Positions 1-10,008 of a DNA stretch of 64,000 bases are shown here, piece after piece. Under the pieces are notes generated by a model. It worked only from the letters and a program-made list of their open reading frames with translations, was not told the origin of the DNA and did no database searches. Every line of letters begins with the position of its first letter. The stretch's first letter is position 1. The DNA is from Deltaproteobacteria bacterium (lineage in GTDB: Bacteria > Desulfobacterota > Binatia > Binatales > Binataceae), in contig JAKBMB010000004.1 in assembly GCA_021831785.1 (NCBI GenBank), positions 22,689 to 86,688 of the forward strand, read 5' to 3'. Position numbers and translations under genes: made by a program.

Positions 1-169
1 GGGTACCCCTAAGAATAACAAGCGACACGGGGGGTTGCCGATGGTTGTGGTCGAGGCGAAGAATGGCGCCACATGTGCGGAGCCTATGGATTTGACCCGG
101 GCTATGTCCGGGCTTCTAATGACAGGCAAGCCGGCGCCGGTAGGCTTTCAACCTCAACGCTTGAAGCGG

Positions 170-700
170 CTAGCTGCGAGCGAAGAACCCACGCACGAGT
201 CGGACTAGATAGCGCCAGAAGTTGATGAGTATACCCTGGCGCGCTACAACGCCCTTGGCGCTGGCCTTGAGCTCGGCATCAGCCGCGGCGAAGAACTGAC
301 CGAAGGTCATTTTCGCCACGCTCTCGAGCATGCGCTGCCCCACCTGCATCACCGCACCGCCAACCTGGACGTCACCAGCGTATTTGACCAGCGTTACATT
401 GGGCCCCTTGGCTTGCAACTCGATAGTCCCCGAGCCGCGCATGAACCCTTGGGCCCCCTTTCCGTCGACCAAGACTTTGTAGAATTCGGGGGGACGTTTG
501 TCCTCTATTTTTATCTTGCCGCTGTATACGCCCTTGACCGCGGCCACGCCCACGCTCACCGTTCCGGCGAACTCGTCCGGGCCCAAAATCTCAAGCTTCT
601 GCACCCCAGGCACCAGGCGCGAGAGGCGATCGGGATCATTGAGCAGTTCCCAAACTTGCTCGCGGCTGCCCGAGAGAACCTGCTCGCCGCTGACCTTCAT
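170..700 (-). CDS. coxG: CoxG-like SRPBCC protein of aerobic CO dehydrogenase cluster
   Basis: The 176-residue protein fits the CoxG (CO dehydrogenase subunit G) family of the SRPBCC/START fold: an N-terminal KVSGEQVLSGSREQVWELLNDP segment (in the family's usual place) and a conserved core around GVQKLEILGPDEF. The C-terminal 20 residues (ILINFWRYLVRLVRGFF) are hydrophobic and basic, as in CoxG proteins that recruit the enzyme to the membrane. The open frame extends upstream to 844, but those residues are Arg/Ala-rich and overlap coxM, so I start at the ATG ending at 700. It is the last gene of the minus-strand cox operon, 31 bp after coxM. Confidence 0.85.
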   Translation of the reverse strand: MKVSGEQVLSGSREQVWELLNDPDRLSRLVPGVQKLEILGPDEFAGTVSVGVAAVKGVYSGKIKIEDKRPPEFYKVLVDGKGAQGFMRGSGTIELQAKGPNVTLVKYAGDVQVGGAVMQVGQRMLESVAKMTFGQFFAAADAELKASAKGVVARQGILINFWRYLVRLVRGFFARS

Positions 701-731
701 CGCCCCCGCGGCCGCCGCTCGGTGCGCTGCT

Positions 732-1601
732 TCAGCGCGCGCACCGCTCAAGCGCCTTCTCGATCGCCCGGCGCGTGTACACGCGCGCCAACTCGGCGCG
801 GAAGTCGGCCGAAGCGTGGATGTCGGACAGGCAATCGATCCCATCCGCGGCGTGAGCCGCCGCTGCGGCTATCGCGTTGGCCTCCGGCTTCTTGCCTGCC
901 AGGGCCGACTCGACGCCGGCCGCGCGAAACGCCTTAGAACCAAGCCCGGTCACGCCAACGCGCACCTTCTCGCAGCTACCGTCGCGTCCCAAGCTCACCA
1001 ACGCCGCGACCCCCACCAGCGCAAACCCCGAGGCAGGCTGCGGGCGCTTCAGGTAAGCGCATCCGGTGCCCACCGCAATTGGGCTGAAGGAGACCTGCCG
1101 CAAAATCTCGTCCGGGTTCATTGCGGTGGTGAGCAGATCAACGAAAAAGTCCTGGGCCTTGACCGTGCGCGTTCCCTGCGCGCCCTCGAGCTTGACCTCG
1201 CCCTCCAAGGCCAGCACCGCCGCCGGGTAGTCGGCTGCGGGATCGGCGTGGGCGAGGCTTCCGCCCAGCGTGCCGCGGTTTCGCACCTGGACATCGCCGA
1301 TCTGCGCGGCCGCTTCGGCCAGTGCCTGAAGCTTGCCTCTCACCAGCGCCGAGTCAGCAATCTGTTGATGAGTGACGCCCGCGCCGATCACTACCTTGCC
1401 GCCCTCCTCGGCGATTTGGGCGAGTTCGCCGACCGCACCGATGTCGATAAGATGCGCCGGCTGCGCCAGCCTGAGCTTCATCATCGGCAGCAGGCTGTGC
1501 CCGCCGGAAAGCAGCTTAGCGTCCTGCCCGAAGCGCTTGAGCAGCGCCAGGGCGTCCTTAACGCTGTGCGCGCGATGGTATTCGAAAGTCGCTGGAAACA
1601 T
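732..1601 (-). CDS. coxM: FAD-binding medium subunit of a molybdenum hydroxylase (CoxM)
   Basis: The 289-aa protein matches the FAD-binding medium chain of CO/xanthine dehydrogenases. The two flavin-binding loops are visible: SGGHSLLPMMKLR (residues 32-44) and TLGGSLAHADPAADYP near residue 110. It passes electrons from the Fe-S small subunit to FAD and on to the respiratory chain. The start at 1601 (MFPATFEYHRA) is the family's normal beginning; an extension to 1649 would overlap coxL. It lies 5 bp after the coxL stop, so the two are probably co-translated. Confidence 0.92.
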   Translation of the reverse strand: MFPATFEYHRAHSVKDALALLKRFGQDAKLLSGGHSLLPMMKLRLAQPAHLIDIGAVGELAQIAEEGGKVVIGAGVTHQQIADSALVRGKLQALAEAAAQIGDVQVRNRGTLGGSLAHADPAADYPAAVLALEGEVKLEGAQGTRTVKAQDFFVDLLTTAMNPDEILRQVSFSPIAVGTGCAYLKRPQPASGFALVGVAALVSLGRDGSCEKVRVGVTGLGSKAFRAAGVESALAGKKPEANAIAAAAAHAADGIDCLSDIHASADFRAELARVYTRRAIEKALERCAR

Positions 1602-1606
1602 TGGTC

Positions 1607-3955
1607 TTAACCCTTCTTTGCCTGCTTGGCTTCTTGAATGGCGCGCCAAATCTTCTCGGGTTTAAGCGGCATGTCGATATGCCTGATACCGAACGGCTTT
1701 AAGGCGTCCATAACGGCGTTGGCAACACACGGCGTAGAGCCAATAGTTCCCGCTTCGCCGACACCCTTGACGCCGAGCGGGTTGAGGTTGGTTGGCGTGA
1801 CGGTGTTGGCCATCTCAATCGCCGGGACCATCTGCGCCTTGGGGATCGCGTAATCCATCAGCGAGGCGGTCACCAGTTGCCCGTTCTCATCATAAACGGT
1901 CTCTTCGTATAGCGCCTGGCCGAGGCCCTGAGCAATTCCGCCCTGGAGCTGGCCGTCAACCAAGAGCGGGTTGATGATCTTGCCGCAGTCGTCAACCGCC
2001 ACGTAGCGCAGAAACTTGACGGCGCCGGTTTGCGGATCGACCTCGACCACGGCGATATGGGTGCCGAACGGGAAAGTGCATCCGCTCGGCTCGAAAAACG
2101 CACTCGCATCCAGGCCGGGTTCGACCCCTGGTATTGGCTGCTTGTAGCCGTACGCCGCCTCTACCACCTTTTGCAGGGGAATCGATTTACTGGGGTCCGA
2201 AGCCAGGGCGATGGTGCGGTTGGTGAAGATCAACTGCTGCGGGGGAACTTCCATCAGCCGCGAGGCGATGGTTTTCATCTTCTCCTGGACCTTGCCCAAG
2301 GCCATCACCAGCGCGGTGCCGCCCAGCGCAGTGGCGCGGCTGCCGAAGGTGCCGATGCCGTACTGGACGATCGCGGTGTCGCCGTGCAGCACGTTGATGT
2401 CGTCGATGTCGATGCCGAGCGCGTCGGCGGCGATCTGAGCAAACGAGGTCTCCTGGCCCTGGCCATGCGGCGAGACCCCGGTCAGCACCGTAACCTTGCT
2501 GTCGGGCTCGACGCGCACGGTAGCGCTTTCCCAGCCGCCGCCCTTAAGCTTGGGCGGCAGCAGCGCGGATGGTCCGATGCCGCAGATTTCGACATAAGTC
2601 GAAACGCCGATACCCAAGTATCGCCCCTGCTGGCGCGCCGCGGCTTGCTCGGTGCGCAGCTTGTCATACCCCACCATTGCCAAGGCTTTGTTCAGCGCGC
2701 CCTCGTAATCGCCGGAGTCGTATTGCAGCCCGGCCGCGGTGGTAAAGGGAAAGGCATCCTTGGGAATGAAGTTTTTGCGCCGCACCTGCACCGGATCCAT
2801 CCCCAATTCGGCGGCGACCATGTCCATCGTACGTTCAATTAGGTAGCACGCCTCAGGCCGGCCGGCGCCGCGATAAGCGTCGGTAGCCATCTTATTGGTG
2901 AAAATCAAATTCTGCTCGAAGGCGAGCGCCCCAACGCGGTAACAGCCGGGAACCATCAGAGCGGTGAATGACGGGATCGCCGGGGTTAGTAGCTGCAGAT
3001 AGGCGCCCATGTCGCAGAAGAACTTGGCCTTAATTGCAGTAATCGCGCCGTCGTTCTTGAACCCAACTTCAACGTAGGTCACGTGACCGCGGCCATGGGT
3101 GGTCGCGGCCATGTTCTCGCGGCGGGTCTCGATCCATTTAATCGGCCGGTCCAGCTCCATCGCTAGATAGCCGAGCAGCGCCTCTTCGGCGTAGACGTTG
3201 AGCTTGGCGCCGAAACCGCCGCCGACTTCGGGCGCGATCACGCGGATTTTGTTCTCCCCCAGCTTGAGCATGTCGGCGAGCTGCGAGCGCAGAAGATGGG
3301 GAATTTGCGTCGATGACCACAGCGTAAGCTGCTTGTAGCCGTGCTCCCAGTGCGCGACCACGCCGCGCGGCTCCATCATGGTCGGCGTCAGGCGCTGGTT
3401 AACCAGGCGAAACTTGAGCGTCTTATCGGCCTCGCTCATCGCCTTGTCAAACCCGGGCGGCGTCATCTCCGCTTTAGCCGCCAGATTTGTGCCGAAATTC
3501 TCGTGAATCAACGGGGCCCCGGGTTGCAGCGCCTTTTCTGCGTCAACCACGGCGGGGAGCGGGTCGAAGTCGGCGGTAATCAGGTCGATCGCGTCGCGCG
3601 CCGTGTACGGGTCCGTGGCGACTACGATCGCAACCGCATCGCCGACGTAACGGACCTTGCCGCGCGCCAGCGCGGGATGCTCGGGCACATTTTGCGCAGG
3701 CGCCACGCACGGCAGCGAAGGCAGGCGACCGGCGAGGTCCTCGCCGCTTAGCGCGCATATCACACCGGGATGCTTGCGGGCCGCCGAGAGGTCAACCGAG
3801 CTTATCTTGGCGTGGGCATACGGACTGCGCATCAGCGCCGCGTGCAGCATCCCCGCAAGCTTCACGTCGTCAACATACGTGCCCTCGCCCGTGATCAGCC
3901 GCGGATCCTCGCGGCGTCTGATGGGCTGGCCGATAAATTTGGGAAGTGCCGCCAT
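1607..3955 (-). CDS. coxL: Form II CO-dehydrogenase-like molybdopterin large subunit
   Basis: A 782-aa molybdopterin-binding large chain of the xanthine dehydrogenase family, close to the usual CoxL length. The N-terminus (FIGQPIRRREDPRLITGEGTYVDD) and the GGGFGAK loop are typical. The active-site loop reads AYRGAGR at residues 360-366, the signature of form II (BMS-type) enzymes; genuine form I CO dehydrogenases have AYRCSFR. Form II enzymes oxidise CO only slowly or use other substrates, so the physiological substrate is uncertain. It sits between coxS and coxM. No accessory genes such as coxD/E/F are in the window. Confidence 0.9.
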   Translation of the reverse strand: MAALPKFIGQPIRRREDPRLITGEGTYVDDVKLAGMLHAALMRSPYAHAKISSVDLSAARKHPGVICALSGEDLAGRLPSLPCVAPAQNVPEHPALARGKVRYVGDAVAIVVATDPYTARDAIDLITADFDPLPAVVDAEKALQPGAPLIHENFGTNLAAKAEMTPPGFDKAMSEADKTLKFRLVNQRLTPTMMEPRGVVAHWEHGYKQLTLWSSTQIPHLLRSQLADMLKLGENKIRVIAPEVGGGFGAKLNVYAEEALLGYLAMELDRPIKWIETRRENMAATTHGRGHVTYVEVGFKNDGAITAIKAKFFCDMGAYLQLLTPAIPSFTALMVPGCYRVGALAFEQNLIFTNKMATDAYRGAGRPEACYLIERTMDMVAAELGMDPVQVRRKNFIPKDAFPFTTAAGLQYDSGDYEGALNKALAMVGYDKLRTEQAAARQQGRYLGIGVSTYVEICGIGPSALLPPKLKGGGWESATVRVEPDSKVTVLTGVSPHGQGQETSFAQIAADALGIDIDDINVLHGDTAIVQYGIGTFGSRATALGGTALVMALGKVQEKMKTIASRLMEVPPQQLIFTNRTIALASDPSKSIPLQKVVEAAYGYKQPIPGVEPGLDASAFFEPSGCTFPFGTHIAVVEVDPQTGAVKFLRYVAVDDCGKIINPLLVDGQLQGGIAQGLGQALYEETVYDENGQLVTASLMDYAIPKAQMVPAIEMANTVTPTNLNPLGVKGVGEAGTIGSTPCVANAVMDALKPFGIRHIDMPLKPEKIWRAIQEAKQAKKG

Positions 3956-4073
3956 CGCTCTCTCCCTCCTTAAAAGTCTATGGCTTTAAAACCCGACGCC
4001 GCCACGCGCGCGGCCACTGCATCGCCGAACAACCCCTCCAACCGGCGAAAACTCCCTCAGCCGGCAACCCCAG

Positions 4074-4535
4074 CTAGCGCATCTTGTGCGCCGCGTACTG
4101 GACCGCCTCGACGATATGCTGGTAGCCGGTGCAGCGGCACAAATTCCCTTCCAGAGCGTGCCGGATTTCCTCGTCGCTCGGATTTTTATTGCGGCTCAGC
4201 AGGTCGACCGCGGCCATAATCATGCCCGGCGTGCAAAAACCGCACTGCAAGCCGTGCTTCTCCCAGAAACCCTCCTGCAAGGGATGCAGTTGGCCGTTCT
4301 TAGCCAGGCCCTCGATAGTGGTCAGCTTGGCGCCGTCGGCCTGCACCGCCAACATCGTGCAAGATTTAACCGCTTGCCCGTTCATCAAAATCGTGCAGGC
4401 ACCGCAGAGCGTCGTTTCGCAGCCGACGTGGGTGCCGGTCAGCCCGGCTACATCGCGCAGATAGTGCACCAGCAGCATCCGCGGTTCCACTGCGTCTTCG
4501 CGCGGCTGCCCGTTGACGGTTATTTTGACTTGCAT
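4074..4535 (-). CDS. coxS: 2[2Fe-2S] small subunit of a molybdenum hydroxylase (CoxS)
   Basis: A 153-aa small chain with both iron-sulfur clusters intact. The plant-type ferredoxin cluster uses C39, C44, C47 and C59 (CETTLCGAC then C). The C-terminal cluster uses C98, C101, C133 and C135 (CGFC then CRC). It carries electrons from the molybdenum centre of CoxL to the FAD of CoxM. It is the first gene of the minus-strand operon S-L-M-G; 118 bp separate it from coxL. A promoter should lie in the 337-bp divergent gap shared with clpB. Confidence 0.95.
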   Translation of the reverse strand: MQVKITVNGQPREDAVEPRMLLVHYLRDVAGLTGTHVGCETTLCGACTILMNGQAVKSCTMLAVQADGAKLTTIEGLAKNGQLHPLQEGFWEKHGLQCGFCTPGMIMAAVDLLSRNKNPSDEEIRHALEGNLCRCTGYQHIVEAVQYAAHKMR

Positions 4536-4734
4536 AGGCGCTCCCCCAACTAGGTTAAAGCCCTTTTAGCAAATCCATCGCAATTAGGGAAGGCCGGGGT
4601 GATGCGCGGCTGGCGTGGGTTGACATAATTCGTACCCCCAACGGGGCTTCAGAGGGGGCAGCCGTCGATTGCCTAAGACCTAACGATGGCTAAATTCAAG
4701 GTCGCGAGCTTAAGATTATCGTCAGAACAAAGAC

Positions 4735-4765
4735 CCGGGCGTTCTGGGCAAGGGCTAACGCCCGG
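4735..4765. promoter_or_regulatory. 9-bp inverted repeat in the coxS-clpB divergent gap
   Basis: Perfect arms CCGGGCGTT (4735-4743) and AACGCCCGG (4757-4765) around a 13-base loop, followed by TTCTTT. It lies about 110 bp before clpB. It could be a leader hairpin, an attenuator-like structure or an operator; it is not a CIRCE element (no TTAGCACTC arms). The rest of the 4536-4872 gap holds no gene I can support. Confidence 0.4.
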
Positions 4766-4872
4766 TTCTTTCGGCTCTCACGGCGCATCAGACAGGCACC
4801 TGTCGGGCACCGTAAACGGGCGCGGGCGCCGCGGAGGCTCTCTGTAATGAAGCCGCAGACGGAGCATAACGG

Positions 4873-7479
4873 ATGGATTTAAATCGTTTTACCGAAAAAT
4901 CGCAGCAAGCGTTGGGGCGCGCGCAATCGCTAGCCGCCAAGAACCATCATCAGAGCGTCGACGTCGAGCATTTGCTGGCTGCCATTCTGGAAGACAAAGA
5001 GGGCTTGGGCCCGGCCCTGCTGCAAGCCGCCGGTGTTTCGCCCGAGGTGATTGCGCAAAAGATAGCGGCCGAGATTGCGCGAGTGCCGCAGGTCACCGGC
5101 AGCGGCGCCGACGCGGCGCAAGTCTATGTTACGCAGCGTCTGTCGCGGGTCTTCGAGCGCGGCGAGCAAGAGGCGGGTAAGCTTAAGGATGAGTACGTCT
5201 CGCTCGAGCATCTGATGCTCGCGATTTTTGCCGAGCCGGGCGCGGCTTCGCGCGCGATGCGAGAGGCAGGGTTGACGCAGGACAAGCTGCTTGACGCCCT
5301 GCGCAGCGTGCGCGGTCATCAGCGGGTCACCTCGCCCAATCCCGAGGCGACCTACCAGGCGCTCGAGCGCTACGGGCGCAACCTCACCAAGCTGGCTGCC
5401 GCCGGCAAGGTAGACCCGGTAATCGGGCGCGATGAGGAAATTCGCCGCGTGATCCAGGTCTTATCGCGGCGCACCAAGAATAATCCGGTCCTGATCGGCG
5501 AGCCCGGCGTGGGCAAGACGGCGATCGTCGAAGGCTTGGCCCGCCGCATCGTCAGCGGCGACGTTCCCGAGGGGCTCAAGGGCAAGCGCGTGGTGGCGCT
5601 TGACATGGGCGCATTGGTGGCCGGCGCCAAGTTCCGCGGCGATTTCGAAGAACGGCTTAAGGCGGTGCTCAAGGAAATTCAGGACTCGGCCGGCGAGGTG
5701 ATCCTGTTTATCGACGAGCTCCATACGGTGGTCGGCGCGGGCGCGGCCGAGGGCGCGATGGACGCCTCCAACCTGCTCAAGCCGGCCCTGGCGCGCGGCG
5801 AACTGCACTGTATCGGCGCAACCACGTTGGACGAGTATCGCAAGCATATAGAGAAGGACGCGGCGCTGGAGCGGCGCTTTCAGCCGGTGCTGGTCGGCGA
5901 GCCGAGCGTCGAGGACACGGTCTCCATCCTGCGCGGGCTCAAGGAGCGCTACGAAGTTCATCACGGAGTGAGGATCAAGGACTCGGCGTTGGTCGCGGCG
6001 GCTACGCTCTCTAAGCGCTACATCAGCGACCGCTTTTTGCCCGACAAGGCGATCGACCTTGTCGACGAAGCAGCGGCCAAGCTGCGCACCGAGAAGGAGT
6101 CGATGCCGGCCGAGTTGGACGAGGTCAATCGCCGGATCATGCAGGCCGAGATCGAGCGCGAGGCGCTCAAGCGCGAAACCGACGAGGTCTCACGAGAGCG
6201 GCTCAAGCGCCTGGAAAAGCAGCTCGCAGAGGATCGCGAGCTTCGCGACCGTCTCGCTGCGCAATGGGAGAACGAGAAGCGCGGGATCGAGCATATCGCC
6301 AAGGTCAAGGCCGACATCGAGCAGGTCAAGCTCGAAATCGAGCGGGCGCAGCGCGATTATGATTTAAATAAGCTCGCCGAACTGCAATACGGCCAGCTCG
6401 CGGGTCTGGAAAAGCAGTTGGCGGCCGAAGAGGAGCGCCTCAAGAAAGCAACCGGCGCGCGCCTTATCAAAGAGGAAGTCGATGAGGAGGACATCGCTCA
6501 GATCGTCGCCCGCTGGACCGGAATTCCGGTCCAGCGCCTACTCGAAGGCGAAGCGCAAAAGCTTAGTCATCTCGACGAGCAGCTTCATCGGCGCGTGGTC
6601 GGCCAGGACAAAGCGGTCAGCGCGGTCGCCGACGCCGTGGTGCGGGCGCGCGCCGGGCTCAAGGATCCCAACCGCCCGATCGGTTCGTTCATCTTTTTGG
6701 GCCCCACCGGCGTGGGCAAGACCGAGCTTGCCCGGGCGCTGGCGCAGACGCTGTTCGACGACGAAGCCGCGATGGTGCGCGTCGACATGTCGGAGTACAT
6801 GGAAAAGCACGCCGTGGCGCGGCTGATCGGCGCGCCTCCGGGCTACGTCGGGTACGAGGAAGGCGGCCAGCTAACGGAAGCGGTGCGCCGGCGGCCCTAC
6901 GCGGTGATCCTGTTCGACGAGATCGAAAAGGCCCACCCCGACGTCTTCAACACCTTGCTCCAGTTGCTCGATGACGGGCGGCTAACCGACGGCCAGGGCC
7001 GCGTGGTGGACTTCAAAAACACGATCGTGATCATGACCTCGAACATCGCAAGCGAGCTGATTCTGTCCTTCAAGGGCAAGGATTACGAACGGATGAAGGC
7101 GCAGTGTCTTGCCGCGCTGCAGCGCGCCTTTCGCCCCGAGTTTCTAAATCGCATCGACGAGATCGTGGTGTTCCGGCCGCTGACTCCCGAGCAATTGCGC
7201 CGCATCGTCGACATTCAGCTTACCCGACTTGGTGCGCGGCTTGCCGAGCGCAAGATCGAGCTCGAGCTCACCGACGCGGCGCGCGACTACCTGGCTGAGC
7301 ACGGCTACGACCCGCTGTTCGGCGCGCGCCCGCTGCGCCGCGTCATCCAGCGCGAGCTGGAGACACCCCTGGCGCGCAAGCTTTTGGCGAGCCAGGTGCG
7401 CGACAACTCGCGCGTGATAGTCGACTCGGGCAAAAGCGGGCTTGAGTTCCGCAGCACCGCCCTGGCCTCCGCCGCGTAG
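4873..7479 (+). CDS. clpB: ClpB disaggregase
   Basis: An 868-aa Hsp100 AAA+ chaperone of normal ClpB length. In order it has the Clp N-domain repeats (1-150), AAA-1 with Walker A GEPGVGKT (209-216), the charged M-domain coiled coil (about 400-530), AAA-2 with Walker A GPTGVGKT (610-617), and the C-terminal Clp small domain with GARPLRR near 817. With DnaK it resolubilises aggregated proteins in the cytosol. The start ATG has only a weak upstream purine run (ACGGAG). It is monocistronic by context. No heat-shock promoter could be assigned with confidence. Confidence 0.97.
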   Translation: MDLNRFTEKSQQALGRAQSLAAKNHHQSVDVEHLLAAILEDKEGLGPALLQAAGVSPEVIAQKIAAEIARVPQVTGSGADAAQVYVTQRLSRVFERGEQEAGKLKDEYVSLEHLMLAIFAEPGAASRAMREAGLTQDKLLDALRSVRGHQRVTSPNPEATYQALERYGRNLTKLAAAGKVDPVIGRDEEIRRVIQVLSRRTKNNPVLIGEPGVGKTAIVEGLARRIVSGDVPEGLKGKRVVALDMGALVAGAKFRGDFEERLKAVLKEIQDSAGEVILFIDELHTVVGAGAAEGAMDASNLLKPALARGELHCIGATTLDEYRKHIEKDAALERRFQPVLVGEPSVEDTVSILRGLKERYEVHHGVRIKDSALVAAATLSKRYISDRFLPDKAIDLVDEAAAKLRTEKESMPAELDEVNRRIMQAEIEREALKRETDEVSRERLKRLEKQLAEDRELRDRLAAQWENEKRGIEHIAKVKADIEQVKLEIERAQRDYDLNKLAELQYGQLAGLEKQLAAEEERLKKATGARLIKEEVDEEDIAQIVARWTGIPVQRLLEGEAQKLSHLDEQLHRRVVGQDKAVSAVADAVVRARAGLKDPNRPIGSFIFLGPTGVGKTELARALAQTLFDDEAAMVRVDMSEYMEKHAVARLIGAPPGYVGYEEGGQLTEAVRRRPYAVILFDEIEKAHPDVFNTLLQLLDDGRLTDGQGRVVDFKNTIVIMTSNIASELILSFKGKDYERMKAQCLAALQRAFRPEFLNRIDEIVVFRPLTPEQLRRIVDIQLTRLGARLAERKIELELTDAARDYLAEHGYDPLFGARPLRRVIQRELETPLARKLLASQVRDNSRVIVDSGKSGLEFRSTALASAA

Positions 7480-7706
7480 CGCCGCGCCGTCAAGCGCCAG
7501 GAGGGACGCTCGCGCGTCTTGAGGCATGCGCTCGCGCGCCACAACCGATGACACCCCCGGGTGAAGAGATGCGAATGCCGTAAACCCCAAGGCCGGGGCC
7601 TTCCATAATCGCGGCCTTATGACTCCGCATGACGCGGCCAGAGGGCTTGGCGCATCGCGAGTAAAAAAGTATTTTAGGGAGCGGACAGTCGCCGGCGCTC
7701 GCAGAA

Positions 7707-8144
7707 GTGATGATCAGTAAGGCCATGAGGCGTAGCCGTTTTACGCAGAGCGTTCTCCGCATGCGCGCGACGCGAGTTTGGGCCGTGTGGTTTTGGCTGC
7801 CGGTTGTCGCGGTGCTGGCTATCCCGGGGGCGCGATTCCAAGCCCCGGCTGAAGTCCCTGGGCTGATGCTGCTCAAAGCAACGGCGCTTGAACTCCGGTC
7901 GGCTACTATCAGCTATCGGTCACGCGCCGACGAGCAATCGCCGGCGCCTAGGGCGCTAAACCGGGTCAAGCGTTTCGCCTATCTGTATCCAGGGGGCCGC
8001 GGAGCATCGCGGCATGTTCCGGCCTCGGCGCGGCTGGTGCTTCAGGCTCGAAGCATCGTTCCGCCCCTTCGCCGCCGGTTTATTCTGACGCCGCGTTCGC
8101 CGCCTGCTGGGGAAAGCCTCGCGACTGACGAAGCCGCGGCTTGA
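7707..8144 (+). CDS. Uncertain small protein with N-terminal signal-like segment
   Basis: A 145-aa frame with a basic N-terminus (MMISKAMRRSRF...) followed by a hydrophobic stretch (WAVWFWLPVVAVLAIPGARF), like a signal peptide or anchor, then a basic low-cysteine body. I recognise no family. It lies between clpB and the RND efflux operon on the same strand but 574 bp before the operon, so it may not be part of it. In such GC-rich DNA a chance frame of this size is possible. The flanking stretch 7480-7706 shows nothing. Confidence 0.3.
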   Translation: MMISKAMRRSRFTQSVLRMRATRVWAVWFWLPVVAVLAIPGARFQAPAEVPGLMLLKATALELRSATISYRSRADEQSPAPRALNRVKRFAYLYPGGRGASRHVPASARLVLQARSIVPPLRRRFILTPRSPPAGESLATDEAAA

Positions 8145-8718
8145 GTGTCGGGCGCGTGGATCCCCGTCTAAGCGCTGACTGACCTGGCGGTGGGCAGGCG
8201 CTCCTTCAGCGGGGCCGGTAGGTTTGGCGCCGAATTCATTCGCAGCAATCCGACGATGCCCACTTTTGACGGCGCACGAGACTCTCGGCCGCGCCGCGCG
8301 CTCAAGCCTCTGGCCATAGCCTTGTCTGACGTTCGCAACGATGGAGGCGCGCGCGCCAAGAGCGGGCTGCATCGCCCCTAAAGCCAAGCATGCGAGTAAA
8401 GCCGGAACAGCTCAGAGAGAAAGTATGCGGGTTCACGATAAATCGCCGCTTCGGCGCCAGGTGCTTGCGCATGCGGAATCATCTTTATTTATCTGAGGTT
8501 CGATACTGTCGGCAATGCGCCTGCCGATGTAATGCGTCGCAGCTTGCGCATGCCGGTCATCCTTATTTTTCCGCCGCTCGCCTCATCACCCGGCGGGGCG
8601 CAGCATTATTGAAATTGAGAACGATTTTCACTATCGTACTGCCGCGTGGCCGCCCGGCTGGGCACTCCCGGTTTACAACCCAGAGGACGTTCGGCACACC
8701 GAGCGAGGTATCATTAGT
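8145..8718. other. 574-bp gene-free stretch before the efflux operon
   Basis: No convincing coding frame on either strand; the short frames here are Arg/Ser-rich and lack family features. The AT content rises from about 8450, and the only structured signal is the Fur-like dyad at 8616-8630. This is the likely promoter region of the RND operon. Confidence 0.5.
8616..8630. promoter_or_regulatory. Fur-family box-like dyad upstream of metal-type RND operon
   Basis: The 15-mer TGAGAACGATTTTCA has the 7-1-7 symmetry of Fur-family operators and matches the consensus TGATAATGATTATCA at 12 of 15 positions by eye. It ends 88 bp before the GTG of the outer-membrane-factor gene. It would fit iron- or zinc-responsive control of the operon. 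No regulator gene lies nearby, so this rests on sequence alone. Confidence 0.45.
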
Positions 8719-10008
8719 GTGGTGAACGCACGACGCTCAAAGCTCAATGAAATCATGGCGCTGGCGCTGATTGTGGGAGTTGCTTTAATGGCGCCAATCG
8801 AGGGGCGCGCGGACGAGGCCTTAACCGTGGAACAGGTCGTGGAGTTAGCGCTTGAGGCCAACCCGCAGGTGCGGGCGGCGCGAGCGCGCTGGCTTTCCGC
8901 GCGCCATTCGATTGAGCAGAACTACGTGCCCGCCGACCCGCAGTTTTTGTTCACCAACGGCGATAGCCCGAAAAACCCGCTGTGGGGTAATAGCTGGCAG
9001 GGCTTCTACTTTACCGAGACGTTCCAATTCCCGGGCAAGGCGCGTCTGCAAGGCGAGATCGCGCGCGGGAGCGCCAACGTCGCTCGCCTCGCCTATCAGG
9101 CCGCTGCGCGCGACGTTCGGGCGCAGGCGGAGGTCGCGTATGATCAAACTGTGCTGGACCACGCGTTGCGCAAGCTTAACGACGAAAACCTGACCGCTCT
9201 GCAGGAAGTCTTACAGGTGGTAAAGGTAGCATACTCGGCGAGCCAGGCCGCGCAGGCGGATTTTATCGCCGCGGAATTTAACCTGGCGGTGGCGCAGCAG
9301 CAGGCGGACATGCTCAAGGTGGCCGAGGCGAACGACCGTACAACGCTCAATCAGGTGCTCAACCGGCAGCCCGACGCTCCGCTCCCACTGCAGCAGCGGC
9401 TTGAGCTCAAGCCGCTTGCCGCGCGTGAGGAAGATTTGGCTACGCGCGCGACCTATAAGCGTCAGGAATTGCTCGAGGCCGCCCTGGCCGAACGCAACTC
9501 CGAGAGGGCGCTGTCGCTGGCCAGGCTTGAGTACGCGCCCGATTACTTGCTCGGTTACGGCTACGATCGCTGGATTCTTCCCAGCGCGGCCCCGGCGCCG
9601 ACCTTCCTCGGCACACACAACCTTTTTGTCGGCATCAATCTGCCGGTGTTCTTTTGGATCAGGCAGAAGGAAGACGTCAAGCGCGCGGGATACGACCTGA
9701 CTGCGGCGCGGGAAGATTTGAACTCGGTTCGAACGCAAACGGTTGCGATGGTTGCGCAGCTATATCGGCAGACTCAGCTCGCCTATCGCACCGCCCTGCT
9801 CTACCGCGATTCCTTAACGCCGTTGGCGCAGCAAGGGCTTAAGGTCAGCTTGATTGCCTACCAGTCCGGGAAAATCGATTTCCTGACCCTGACCAACGCG
9901 GTCCAGCAGAGCAACAACGCCAAGGTTTCCTACGTCCAGGCCGCCAACCAGTTCCTGGCCGGCGAAGTCGCGCTGGAGCAGGCGGTTGGGGAGGCGTTGG
10001 CGCAATGA
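8719..10008 (+). CDS. TolC-family outer membrane factor of metal-type RND pump
   Basis: A 429-aa outer membrane efflux protein. A signal peptide occupies about residues 1-31 (hydrophobic MALALIVGVALMAP, then GRADEA). TolC-family repeats follow, with the hallmark LTVEQVVELALEANPQVRAAR and the second-half equivalents (DLTAAREDLNSVRTQTVAMVAQLYRQ). Like CzcC/CusC proteins it forms the exit duct for the RND pump. The GTG at 8719 is chosen as start; ATG 8755 would also leave a signal peptide. It overlaps the adaptor gene by the ATGA motif. Confidence 0.88.
   Translation: MVNARRSKLNEIMALALIVGVALMAPIEGRADEALTVEQVVELALEANPQVRAARARWLSARHSIEQNYVPADPQFLFTNGDSPKNPLWGNSWQGFYFTETFQFPGKARLQGEIARGSANVARLAYQAAARDVRAQAEVAYDQTVLDHALRKLNDENLTALQEVLQVVKVAYSASQAAQADFIAAEFNLAVAQQQADMLKVAEANDRTTLNQVLNRQPDAPLPLQQRLELKPLAAREEDLATRATYKRQELLEAALAERNSERALSLARLEYAPDYLLGYGYDRWILPSAAPAPTFLGTHNLFVGINLPVFFWIRQKEDVKRAGYDLTAAREDLNSVRTQTVAMVAQLYRQTQLAYRTALLYRDSLTPLAQQGLKVSLIAYQSGKIDFLTLTNAVQQSNNAKVSYVQAANQFLAGEVALEQAVGEALAQ

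Noticed and set aside
498..1610. 370-aa plus-strand frame across coxM/coxG
   Set aside because: It is antisense to the clear coxM and coxG genes and is Arg/Ala/Ser-rich without any family motif.
4618..4650. TTGACA and a C-run upstream of clpB as a sigma-70 or sigma-32 promoter
   Set aside because: No acceptable -10 element lies at the right spacing for either sigma factor.
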